DNA of 64,000 bases from Cliona cf. orientalis (taxonomy: Eukaryota; Porifera; Demospongiae; Clionaida; Clionaidae). The stretch is taken from assembly GCA_963930775.1 (NCBI GenBank), contig OZ005704.1:6634001-6698000 (forward strand), read 5' to 3'. The notes under the pieces are model-generated. The model was given only the letters and a program-made list of their open reading frames with translations, was not told the DNA's origin and made no database searches. Of this stretch, positions 10,801-18,951 are shown in pieces. A program made the translations under genes and the position numbers. The number at the start of each line of letters is the position of its first letter. Position 1 is the first letter of the stretch.

Positions 10801-10882
10801 TAATGCAGGCTTTGGTATCTCTACAAAGCTGTGGGATATTCCATTTGGAACCTGGCTCACAACAGAGAACATAAAGCATTAG
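7850..10882 (+). CDS. FA2H: Fatty acid 2-hydroxylase (cytochrome b5 + hydroxylase)
   Basis: Five exons join without frame break: 7850-8101, 9485-9523, 9578-9985, 10474-10732 and 10809-10882, giving 343 residues, close to the family's usual size of about 370. The first exon encodes a cytochrome b5 domain with haem motif HPGG. Exons 3-5 encode the membrane-bound di-iron hydroxylase with hydrophobic helices and histidine clusters (EYCLHRFVFH, HGQHHK, HYYLHHGSP, HVAHHF), ending in GFGISTKLWD. FA2H is an ER enzyme that 2-hydroxylates fatty acids for sphingolipids, using electrons from its b5 domain. The ATG at 7850 is the first in frame. All junctions are GT-AG. It is the only intact FA2H left among at least three copies. 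Intron 1 (8102-9484) holds repeats but no recognised gene. Confidence 0.93.
8993..9035. repeat. AACGAC microsatellite in FA2H intron 1
   Basis: Short tandem AACGACAAC-type units, directly followed by a GCGCATGCGC palindrome at 9057-9066. Confidence 0.7.
9272..9361. repeat. Foldback repeat in FA2H intron 1
   Basis: The left arm (TCTTTGAATATCTTATTA core) is the inverse of the right arm (TAATAAGATATTCAATGG core), about 32-34 bp each with few mismatches. The spacer TTTTGTATGTCTTCTAACC is itself a copy of the outer arm sequence. Probably a small non-autonomous element. Confidence 0.6.
10221..10275 (+). ncRNA. Hammerhead-ribozyme-like motif in FA2H intron 3
   Basis: CTGAGGA (10231-10237) fits the CUGANGA core. 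A 3-nt-loop hairpin follows (CGACTAGA/TCTAGTCG), then GAAA (10256-10259), a minimal stem III (AUGU) and a GTC cleavage-type triplet at 10261-10263. Flanks TTTTGCC before and GGCAAGT after can pair as stem I. One extra base (C10238) relative to the canonical core may weaken catalysis. Such ribozymes are known in Penelope-like retroelement repeats. A related sequence lies at 28888-29047. Activity is unproven. Confidence 0.4.
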
Positions 10883-11628
10883 ATCTTATAATATTATTAT
10901 TAATGATATTTCAGTGACTGAGTTCTTGAGTTGGGATCTATAATTAGCTATATAGATCACACCAATGAGGACATTATCATTCAATAATGGATAAAAAAAT
11001 TCCTAATAGCTAATTGATCAATAATTTTTTTGCAGCTGCTAAATTATTCATTGTCCTTCGTTAATAACGATTTCATTAACAGTTACTGTTATGATTGTCA
11101 CAACTTCTGTCAATCTTATTGTATAAAATATTATTACCGTAAAGGTACATTTTTCTGCACGTGGAAAAATTATGCGAATCGGTCAAAACAGGCCTCTTGA
11201 AAAATTTACGCAATTTTTATTTATGTGTTTAAAATTAATGTTGCATGCATTACAAACATATGGCGCGATAGTATTTATGCGGATACAAATTTATGCGACC
11301 GCCACTTGACTCGCATAATTCGCGTAAATAAAAACTTGCGCAGAAAAAATTGTCGCATTACGGTATGCAAGTCGACCTGAACGTGCAACACATAATTAAA
11401 AATAATATAATAGCATGAATAGATATACAGGATTGCATTATTGCATGTATATTGTAACAATAGCAACTAAAAAAATCCAAAATCATACTTAAATAATAAT
11501 AATATTGTATTATATTATAGCAATGTTATAGCTACCAGGATGGACCTATACCTATTACTATAAGCTTAATATGAGTAGGGGACAATCCAAGAAACATAAA
11601 ATTATTAAGTTTGTCGCCGTTACGAGTA
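10883..11628. other. Intergenic between FA2H and TRIM gene
   Basis: AT-rich 3' flanks of two convergent genes. Apart from the short inverted-repeat element at 11135-11365, no gene is recognised. Confidence 0.5.
11135..11365. mobile_element. Candidate MITE with TACCGTAA/TTACGGTA ends
   Basis: About 231 bp bounded by TACCGTAAAGG and CATTACGGTA, with internal partly inverted AT-rich stretches and repeated TTATGCG/CGCATAA words. No coding capacity. A TA-type target duplication is possible but not distinguishable from the terminus. Confidence 0.45.
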
Positions 11629-13149
11629 CTAGTTGCCTGAATATTCAAGACTGGCTAGATTTCTTGATTTCCGTTTCGATCTGGAACGCATGATCGGAAT
11701 CTGAATTTCTCGTTCACATAATAGTGAAATCATTCTATATGCCCCACCTGCACACACTTTAGCTTGGTGTTTCCCTTGCTCATACAGCTCAAATGAAACA
11801 GTCCATTTATTAACTCCTTTCTTTTTAACAATAGTAGTGGGCATTAAACTTTGACCCTGAACAGAAGCGTCATGAACGCAAACTTCAGGACGTGTAATGG
11901 TAACTTCTAAGGCTCCTCCTATATAGCCTCGTTCCACTACATCCTTGCACAAGCATACATCGAAACTAGATTCCTCTCTCCTCTTTACTATCTCGGGTAC
12001 ATTAGAAACCATGATATCACTTGGCTCCACCGTGCTAACAATGTTCCCGAACTTTCCAATACTCTCTGAGAGTGATTCAAATTTTGGACGCAAAAGTGAT
12101 GGCTTGAGGACGCTCGCATCATATGTCATACTGGCAAGGCTGGAAAGGGTTTGTGCAGTTTGATCACTGACATTGATGATCTCGACATCATCCCCATTGT
12201 CAAGTAATTGTCGCATAAACCAAACACTGTCAGACAAACGTAGTAGAGAAAGTTCTACTGATTCCGATTCAGCAGTGACTTGCTTTATTTCAGCTTCATG
12301 GTATTCGTTGAAATCTGAAAGTAGTTGAGCTCGCCGACTTTCGATTTCTTGAATCAGACCATCGCAAGCTTTGTTTATTTCCATCCGTGATGCATTTGCA
12401 GCTTCATTGCGAACACTTAGTTGATCCTTGGTAAATTTCTGGTGTCCCTGAAACTCCACCTCTTTGACTTGTACTTTGGAAATTTGCTTTTCCAATTCTT
12501 TCTGGATTTCAGCTCGAACTTCATTAATAACAGCACACTCGTGCTTATTGTGGTTAACTACAGCACAAACAAGGCAGATCACTTTCTTGCAAGTCTTGCA
12601 GTAGAGCTCCAATTGCTTATCCTTGTGTTCCATACAATACTGCCTTTTGTGTAGGCTTCGAACACCTGTCTTCTTATCGGAATGTTTGATTTCTTCCAGC
12701 GTCTTAATATCATGATCTTTTGTAAGATGTTGCTTCTGATGGATTGTATGGCAATTTTCACATAGATAAGTAGAGCAGGTCAGGCAGCGTGCAACAGCAG
12801 CATTTTCGTCTAGTCCACTAGCACACTTTATCGATTCAATTGGTGTGTCGGCACTTTCGTAAATATGGAGTAGCTCCAGGAGATTGTTGATTGTAAAGAA
12901 GGTAGTGTAGCCATCAATGCCCTGCGGTGGAAGCTCATGGATCACCTTGCACTGGGGGCAGGTGATGCCCTTTTTATCATGTGATTTCTTCAACATGTCC
13001 TCAAGGCAGCCTTTGCAGTAGGAGTGAAGGCATGGTAGGATCTTAGGTTGGTTGTACCTGGAAAGGCAAATGGCACAGGTCAGCTCCTTGTGCACTCCTT
13101 CAGCCAGGGTGCTTTGACTGGTTTGCTTTTTCATAACACCCTCGGCCAT
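11629..13149 (-). CDS. TRIM-like RING/B-box/coiled-coil/filamin-like protein (intronless)
   Basis: A single-exon gene of 506 residues from the ATG at 13149 (MAEGVMKKQTSQ). The upstream extension begins only at a GTG codon, so it is rejected. RING near residues 22-70 (CAICLSRYNQPKILPCLHSY, CPQC); B-boxes near 100-205 (CASGLDENAAVARCLTC; CMEHKDKQLELYCKTC); a coiled coil to about residue 330; a filamin-like domain near 395-485; a short basic tail rich in Arg/Lys/Ser. In the second B-box the family motif CRDCALV is replaced by CLVCAVV, and the histidine pattern HNKHEC differs slightly. Expected role: ubiquitin ligase, substrate unknown. No FA2H start remains upstream of it. Confidence 0.85.
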   Translation of the reverse strand: MAEGVMKKQTSQSTLAEGVHKELTCAICLSRYNQPKILPCLHSYCKGCLEDMLKKSHDKKGITCPQCKVIHELPPQGIDGYTTFFTINNLLELLHIYESADTPIESIKCASGLDENAAVARCLTCSTYLCENCHTIHQKQHLTKDHDIKTLEEIKHSDKKTGVRSLHKRQYCMEHKDKQLELYCKTCKKVICLVCAVVNHNKHECAVINEVRAEIQKELEKQISKVQVKEVEFQGHQKFTKDQLSVRNEAANASRMEINKACDGLIQEIESRRAQLLSDFNEYHEAEIKQVTAESESVELSLLRLSDSVWFMRQLLDNGDDVEIINVSDQTAQTLSSLASMTYDASVLKPSLLRPKFESLSESIGKFGNIVSTVEPSDIMVSNVPEIVKRREESSFDVCLCKDVVERGYIGGALEVTITRPEVCVHDASVQGQSLMPTTIVKKKGVNKWTVSFELYEQGKHQAKVCAGGAYRMISLLCEREIQIPIMRSRSKRKSRNLASLEYSGN

Positions 13150-14026
13150 TTCTCGAGGAACAAATTGCTGATGCAAAGTGTACCAGACCCTTCCTCCCTC
13201 TTGTGAAGGCCAGACTACATGTGAGCGCACCCGCCCGCATGCTTATTTTGTAGCTGCCTCAAATTCATTGTGCGTGCTGCAACAAACCAGCTAGTCACGT
13301 TCCACAGGAAGTGGGCAAGGCCCAGTTTAGTGGGCGACATGCAAACTATTACAGATTATATCATCACTGTTTTCATTGCATGTGCTTATATAGGTATGTG
13401 GGTGTCACTGTTTCCTAGGTAGTTGTATGGGTGTTTCCTAGGTAGTTGTGTGTCTGACATGATATCCGTGACCCTGCATCATTGATCTTTATCAGCACTC
13501 TTGGATCCTCAGTGTCCTTTGATGGACATGGGTGTCCCATGCCCACTCTTCCTATGATCCTGGGCAATCCCCTGGGGATCCGATGCTCCCTTCCATACAG
13601 AGATAAGCTGTACCTTCCTTTTCCTGTGAGTTGAATTGGACAATAGCCCCCCAGTGATCCATAATCAAGCAAGCACACTATTATAGGTATGGAGTGCCGT
13701 TTGTATCAAAATTCATTGGTGGTGGACATTTAGAAAACACAGGGGATTTACGAAAATAGTGATCAATCGCACCCATTCAGTCTCAATATATATAGGGAGG
13801 TTAGCTGTTGACTGTGAGTAGCCTAGCTAGCTAGCTACGAGAGTATTTTGAATAGCTATCTATCTGTACTAGTCCAGTGTCAGTTTGGTCAACAATAGTG
13901 GCATCCTTTTAGTGTCTTGATCGAGAGAAGCGTGGTACAGTTGTACAAACTAGCGAGCTAGTTCTTGCACATGGCAAGTGTACCTGTGTAAACCAAGTCT
14001 GTAGTGTGGTTTGTTGGTGCACATGC
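13150..14026. other. Intergenic region upstream of TRIM gene
   Basis: Holds a direct repeat of GTTTCCTAGGTAGTTGT near 13408-13450 and the first of two related blocks (13686-13742). No gene is recognised, and the longest frame (13415-13678) has no family features. Confidence 0.5.
13686..13742. repeat. Dispersed duplicate block (partner at 14789-14850)
   Basis: Shares GTGCCGTTTGT and TCAAAATTCATTG followed by TTTAGAAAACAC with 14789-14850. It probably derives from duplicated 3' flank of the TRIM/FA2H unit. Confidence 0.55.
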
Positions 14027-14348
14027 CATAGGCGTAGGAACCGGGGGGGGGGGGGGGGGGGGGGGCACCGGGGGCACGTGCCCCCCCAACCAGCAAGGAA
14101 GGGGGCCAGTGCCCCAACAGCCACAGCAATGCCTGTACATGCCGTTATAGGCCTGACTATGAAATATCATATTGAATTTCGAGAATAAGTACTAAAGTAG
14201 CTACAACATCTGTTCTGATCGATTTAATATTCGTTTCAAAAGGGCGTAGTTTATACCCAAAGTGAGTATGGTCGCAAAAATTTTGCACGCACTTCGCGCG
14301 CAAATATTACAATGCCCCCTCAACCATTACCATCTTCCTACGCCTATG
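14027..14348. mobile_element. MITE with 5-bp TSD (family 1, copy 2)
   Basis: 322 bp, starting CATAGGCGTAGGAACCGGGG and ending CATCTTCCTACGCCTATG, with CATGC at 14022-14026 and 14349-14353. The end GGCGTAGGAAGATG, the long G/C homopolymers and a GCGCGCGAA word are shared with the element at 3657-4118. Non-coding. Confidence 0.8.
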
Positions 14349-14561
14349 CATGCACATAGCCAGCTGGCTGCTTGGTCACCTATTCCCTCCCGTCACCTAT
14401 TATACTAACTATTATCTCAGTATCAAGTACACAGTACTAGTACACCCTAAAGGAATTAATATCGCACTGTATACCCTAAGGCGATTAATATTGCACACTT
14501 AGCAGTGCGATAATTATTAAGAATAATTGTCCTAGAAAACTATGTAAAAGGGATTATAACA

Positions 14562-14662
14562 TTAAATGATAGTTAGATATATATTGTTTTTGCAATTCTA
14601 CTCACGGCTTCGCCGCTTTGTAGAATATGCAAAAACAATATATATATCTAACTATCATTTAA
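14562..14662. mobile_element. 101-bp foldback element ending TTAAATGATAG
   Basis: Arms of about 45 bp (TTAAATGATAGTTAGATATA onward) are almost perfect inverse copies around a short centre containing CGGCTTCGCCG, itself a small hairpin. The outer TTAA could be a target duplication. Confidence 0.65.
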
Positions 14663-14673
14663 CATCTAACTAT

Positions 14674-14719
14674 TTTGGTAGCAGTTGAAAATTATGTTGC
14701 TATGGTAACTGCTACCAAA
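14674..14719. repeat. Inverted repeat TTTGGTAGCAGTT
   Basis: Perfect 13-bp arms at 14674-14686 and 14707-14719 separated by 20 bp, adjacent to the larger foldback. Confidence 0.6.
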
Positions 14720-14928
14720 TAATAATTATAGTCATGGCCACAGGATACCTTGACTTGTCAGCATATTATTTCATAGCTTGCTTATAATATATGGGGTGCC
14801 GTTTGTGTCAAAATTCATTGCTGTCAAGCATTAATTTTAGAAAACACTATGAGATTCAAAGGTTCATGAGCTATTCACTATATTCAGGGACGGAGATATT
14901 ATATTATTTGCGTGATATTTTATTACAG

Positions 14929-15003
14929 GATTTGGTATCTCTACAAAACTGTGGGATATTCCATTTGAACCTGACTCAACACAGGGAACAAAGAATATAT
15001 TAG
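14929..15003 (+). pseudogene. Decayed FA2H last-exon fragment
   Basis: Preceded by an intact acceptor (TTACAG), it matches FA2H exon 5 (TTTGGTATCTCTACAAA and CTGTGGGATATTCCATTTG). A deleted G after CCATTTG shifts the frame. No other FA2H exon is nearby. It shows that a further TRIM/FA2H unit once occupied this interval. Confidence 0.8.
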
Positions 15004-15314
15004 CTATCATGGTAGTTATTGTTTTGCTTATCAGTGAATAGATGATTATTAATTTTGGGCTCATCAAACTTGGTAATAATATTATGATGTCAATAATAAT
15101 AATATTATAATTATGATCCAAAGATTAAGGGGACCATTCAATCCAACCTAACCCACCCATACCCGACAATAATACAGGATTTGCATATGGCCATGGGATA
15201 CTGATAATATAGTTATTACCTATTCAGTTTGGAACTCTGCTAAAAATTTAATAGTACAACTGAAGTTTATACAATACATTTTCTTTTTATATAATAATAT
15301 TATTATATACAATG

Positions 15315-17357
15315 TCATGTTTTCCATGGTGGTGGTGGTAGCTTCAACGCACGTAGAATATGATATTGTGGGACCCCAATTGTGCTGGGAGTGGGTTGCG
15401 GTTGTAGTTGATATCCACCAACTTGAACTTGTGGTCCTTCATCAGATTCTGATTCTTGTGATCTATCTTCTCCAGATTCCGATCTTGGTAGTTCTACATG
15501 TACATCAGGTAGAATCTGATGGACCTCAAACATGCTGGGAGTGTATTGCGGTTGTAGTTGATATCCACCAACTTGAACTTGTGGTTCTTCATCAGATTCT
15601 GATTCTTGTGATCTAGTATCTTCTCCAGATTCCGGTCTTGGTAGTTCTACATGACATTGTATATCAGGTAGAATCTGATGGACCTCAAACGTGCTGGGAG
15701 TGTATTGTGGTTGTAGTTGATATCCACCAACTTGAACTTGTGGTTCTACATAGATATCAGATTCTGATTCTTGTGATCTATCTTCTCCAGATTCCGATCT
15801 TGGTAGTTCTTCTAATATAACTCCATGGTCATATCCTATAGAAACTCCTGATGGTGCTATTGATATGTGAGCTGGTGAGTAGGTTCCAGGTCCCCATAGT
15901 AGTTCCTGTGGTTCTGGCTCATCTAAATTATCAACATCAATAGTGTGTGATAGAGTGAGGGAACTTTCTGGCACTTTCACTGAGATTTGATGCACCCCTG
16001 GCTTTTCTGGTGTAAAAGATATGCACCATGTATTAAGCTCTTCCTTATTAACAACGGAGGATGCTAAGACTGTAGTGTCTGAGTGAGAAATGGTAATTTC
16101 CACCGAGGTGCTATATCCTCGTTCTGACACATCCTTTGACAAGGATACCTTGAAGCTGTATTCTTTTCCAACCAATACCTCCGTAGGCAAGTTGGAAACT
16201 ATCACATCCTCTGGCTGTATTGTATGGAGCACTTGACCAAAATTATTCACGCTTTTTTCCATAGATGATTCAAACTCGGGGCGTAGGAGTGAAGGCTTAA
16301 GCATAGATCTATCCCATTCCAACTGTGCAAGGCTGGTGAGTGTTCGTGTAGTCTGTATGCTGTTATCCATGACCTCAACGTCATCACCATTATCCAGAAG
16401 TTGCTTTGTAAATTGAATGCTGCCCAAAAAGCGTGAGAGAGAATGTGCAATTGACTCAGACTCAAGGGTGATCTGCTTCACTTCAGATTCGTGGATACGA
16501 TGGATATCACCGATCAGCTGAGCACATCGAGCTTCAATGGATTGTACTAGAGCACCACAGACTTGGTTCACTTTCGCTTCTGCTGATTTAGCAGCTTCAT
16601 TACTGATCTTAACAAGAGTTTCAGTGTACTTTTGATGACCCTGAAATTCTATCACTTTTTTTTGGAGTCCCAAAATTTGTCCTTCCAATTGTTCCTGAGT
16701 TGCAGCTCGAATCTCGTGAATAACAGCATAATCATGCTGCTTATGGGTAAGCAGAGCACAAAGAAGGCAGATAGACTTCTTACAAGTCTTGCAATAGAGT
16801 TCTAAAAGCTTATCCTTATGCTCCTTGCAGTGATGTTGCTTGTGCAAACTTCGTACACCTGTTTTCTTGTCAGATTGCTTGATTTCTTGGAACGTCTTGA
16901 CGACATGATCTTTAGTAGCTTTGAGCTTTCGATGGATAGTAGAGCAACTTTCACACAAATAATCTGAACATGTCAGACAGCGTGCAACGGCAGGATCACA
17001 ATTATCATTTAGACCACTTGAACACTTTATTGATGGGACAGGTTTTTCTAGATCATTAATCTCGTGGATTCGAAGAAGTTCCAAGAGATTGTTTACGGTA
17101 AAAAAGGTAGTGAAGCCATCGATACCCTGTGGAGGCATCTCGTGGACTTCTTTACACTGGGGGCATGTGATTATCTTCTCCTCTCGCGATTTTTTCGACA
17201 TGACTTCAAGACATCCTTTGCAGTAGGAGTGAAGACACGGTAGGATCTTAGGCTGGTTGTACCTGGAAAGGCAAATGGCGCAGGTCAGCTCCTTGTCCAC
17301 GCCTTCAGCCAGGGACTGGCTCTGGGTGCTTTGACTGGCTCGTTTTTTCTCGGCCAT
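15315..17357 (-). CDS. TRIM-like RING/B-box/coiled-coil/filamin-like protein with repeat tail
   Basis: A single-exon gene of 680 residues from the ATG at 17357 (MAEKKRASQSTQ). The longer frame starts at a TTG, so it is not used. RING near residues 25-72 (CAIC, PCLHSYCKGC, CPQC); B-boxes near 105-210 (CLTCSDYLCESC; CKEHKDKLLELYCKTC); a coiled coil to about residue 335; a filamin-like domain near 390-485. The C-terminal 170 residues carry three units of about 47 residues with the words ELPRSESGEDRSQESESD and PQVQVGGYQLQPQ. Expected role: E3 ubiquitin ligase, partner unknown. It lies head-to-head with CRLS1, whose start is 88 bp away. Confidence 0.86.
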   Translation of the reverse strand: MAEKKRASQSTQSQSLAEGVDKELTCAICLSRYNQPKILPCLHSYCKGCLEVMSKKSREEKIITCPQCKEVHEMPPQGIDGFTTFFTVNNLLELLRIHEINDLEKPVPSIKCSSGLNDNCDPAVARCLTCSDYLCESCSTIHRKLKATKDHVVKTFQEIKQSDKKTGVRSLHKQHHCKEHKDKLLELYCKTCKKSICLLCALLTHKQHDYAVIHEIRAATQEQLEGQILGLQKKVIEFQGHQKYTETLVKISNEAAKSAEAKVNQVCGALVQSIEARCAQLIGDIHRIHESEVKQITLESESIAHSLSRFLGSIQFTKQLLDNGDDVEVMDNSIQTTRTLTSLAQLEWDRSMLKPSLLRPEFESSMEKSVNNFGQVLHTIQPEDVIVSNLPTEVLVGKEYSFKVSLSKDVSERGYSTSVEITISHSDTTVLASSVVNKEELNTWCISFTPEKPGVHQISVKVPESSLTLSHTIDVDNLDEPEPQELLWGPGTYSPAHISIAPSGVSIGYDHGVILEELPRSESGEDRSQESESDIYVEPQVQVGGYQLQPQYTPSTFEVHQILPDIQCHVELPRPESGEDTRSQESESDEEPQVQVGGYQLQPQYTPSMFEVHQILPDVHVELPRSESGEDRSQESESDEGPQVQVGGYQLQPQPTPSTIGVPQYHILRALKLPPPPWKT
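15390..15815 (-). repeat. Coding tandem repeat in TRIM tail (three units of about 140-160 bp)
   Basis: Near-identical DNA units on the plus strand share GTTGTAGTTGATATCCACCA and CAGATTCTGATTCTTGTGAT. The protein repeat is acidic and Gln/Ser-rich, unrelated in sequence to the repeats in the gene at 5045. Confidence 0.85.
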
Positions 17358-17444
17358 TTTTTCTCGGGAATTTTTTCTCAACAGCTAAAGGAAGGGGAAA
17401 GTCCCAGGGAACTTTCCCTAGCATGAAGCCACACCCTTGCATGC

Positions 17445-18889
17445 ATGCTAAAGTTGCACGTGGAAGCTGGTAGGTGGACAATGCCGATCTTGAAGCTATC
17501 TAGAGTTATTCTCCCATGTGCAAGAGGATCTGTGCTTGTAGCAAGGTCATGGAAGATACTTGGATCCTCTGCTTCAGTTATCAAACTCCTGCCATCAATA
17601 TCAGCAAGACCAGTCAGGCACCTAGCAACACAGCATGACAGAAATACAAGATTTGAGAAGGTACATGTATCTAGCTACACCTATAAACTTGTCTGGTACA
17701 GAGGTGTATGAATTTTATAACTATTTCTCAGGAGAATATCTTCACTATCCCCAATGTGCTGTCACTGGGCAGGATTATCCTCTCTCCTGCATTGGGGTAC
17801 TTCGTACTCTGCGAAAACTACAAACTTGCCTTCACTTTCTTCGTCCTTGCGGGTGTCAGCGATATGGTGGGTGTCCAAAAGCAAGACTGATCAGATACTA
17901 AATACACGCTTCATGAGAAATTTACTGTGTGACTGTGTTTGCATTTGTTTCAGGTAGATGGGTACATTGCTCGCAACTTCAAGGGTCAGTCGTCCCACCT
18001 CGGTAGCGTGCTAGACCCTCTCGCCGACAAGTTCCTCATCTCAATACTCTACGTCACCCTCACTGTCAATGGAGTCATACCAGGTATTACAATAATTTGT
18101 AGCAGGAGCACATAAAGCACATGTGCTCCTGTTTGTAGCTATCCACAATTCACGAGTTTGGATGATTAGGTACACAGGCAATAGGCGGGTCACCAGGTAT
18201 ACCTAGCTTTGAGAGCTATTATAGTGTAATGATAGGTGTGTCTGAATGATTGTATAGAGTATTCGGTATTGTATTTATCCTTTTCAGTTCCGCTGACTGC
18301 TCTCATCCTTGGTCGAGATGGACTGCTGATTGCTGCAAGTTTCTACCTTCGCTATGCCACGCTACCACCTCCCGTAAGTTTAGCAGCCATGGATAGTGGA
18401 CCACAAGTGCTTTGGCCTTCAGTGATTCTCCTTTTCTCTCTTTCTCTAGAAAACCTGGTCCAGATATTGGGATATTCAGCGCTCCACAATCCAAGTCACC
18501 CCTTCAATGATAGGAAAGGTAACACATCAACTTTTATTGTACACGCCATTATGCTATTAATTTTAGTGTTCAATGACCAGGTGCTCATTAATTTTGATTC
18601 TCTCTTGTCATGCAGGTGAACACTATCCTGCAGCTGTTGTTAGTGGGTGCATCACTGGCAGCTCCTATTGCTGGGTTACTCAACCATCCACTGCTGATGG
18701 GTCTGTGGTAAGGACATCTCTCCCTCCCCCCTCCCTCCCAGGGATCTCACACAATCTCTTTCTCTCTCATTCAAACAAACACACGTTAGGTGGATCACAG
18801 GTGCTACTACATTAAGTTCAGGAATTGGCTATTTTTATCGATTCAAGGGATTCAAAATTCTCAAAAACAATTCAATAAAACCACCATAA
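17445..18889 (+). CDS. CRLS1: Cardiolipin synthase (CDP-alcohol phosphotransferase)
   Basis: Seven exons join in frame: 17445-17660, 17732-17866, 17954-18083, 18288-18373, 18450-18518, 18616-18707 and 18790-18889, giving 275 residues. The first exon is a basic, Ser/Arg-rich mitochondrial presequence; the ATG at 17481 is an alternative start. The domain opens with [14 protein letters not shown]. The family signature D-G-x2-A-R-x8-G-x3-D-x3-D is complete ([20 protein letters not shown] then PLAD), split by intron 2 just before VDGY. The rest is hydrophobic helices. The enzyme makes cardiolipin from CDP-diacylglycerol and phosphatidylglycerol in the inner mitochondrial membrane. It converges with L2HGDH, the stops being 62 bp apart. 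Confidence 0.92.
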
Positions 18890-18951
18890 AAATAAAAAAA
18901 AACAAAACTCCATAATAAATATTTTCAACAACCTGTGCACCTTTCACTTTG

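Noticed and set aside
13415..13678. An 87-codon frame on the minus strand upstream of a TRIM gene
   Set aside because: No domain, no paralogue and repeat-derived sequence.
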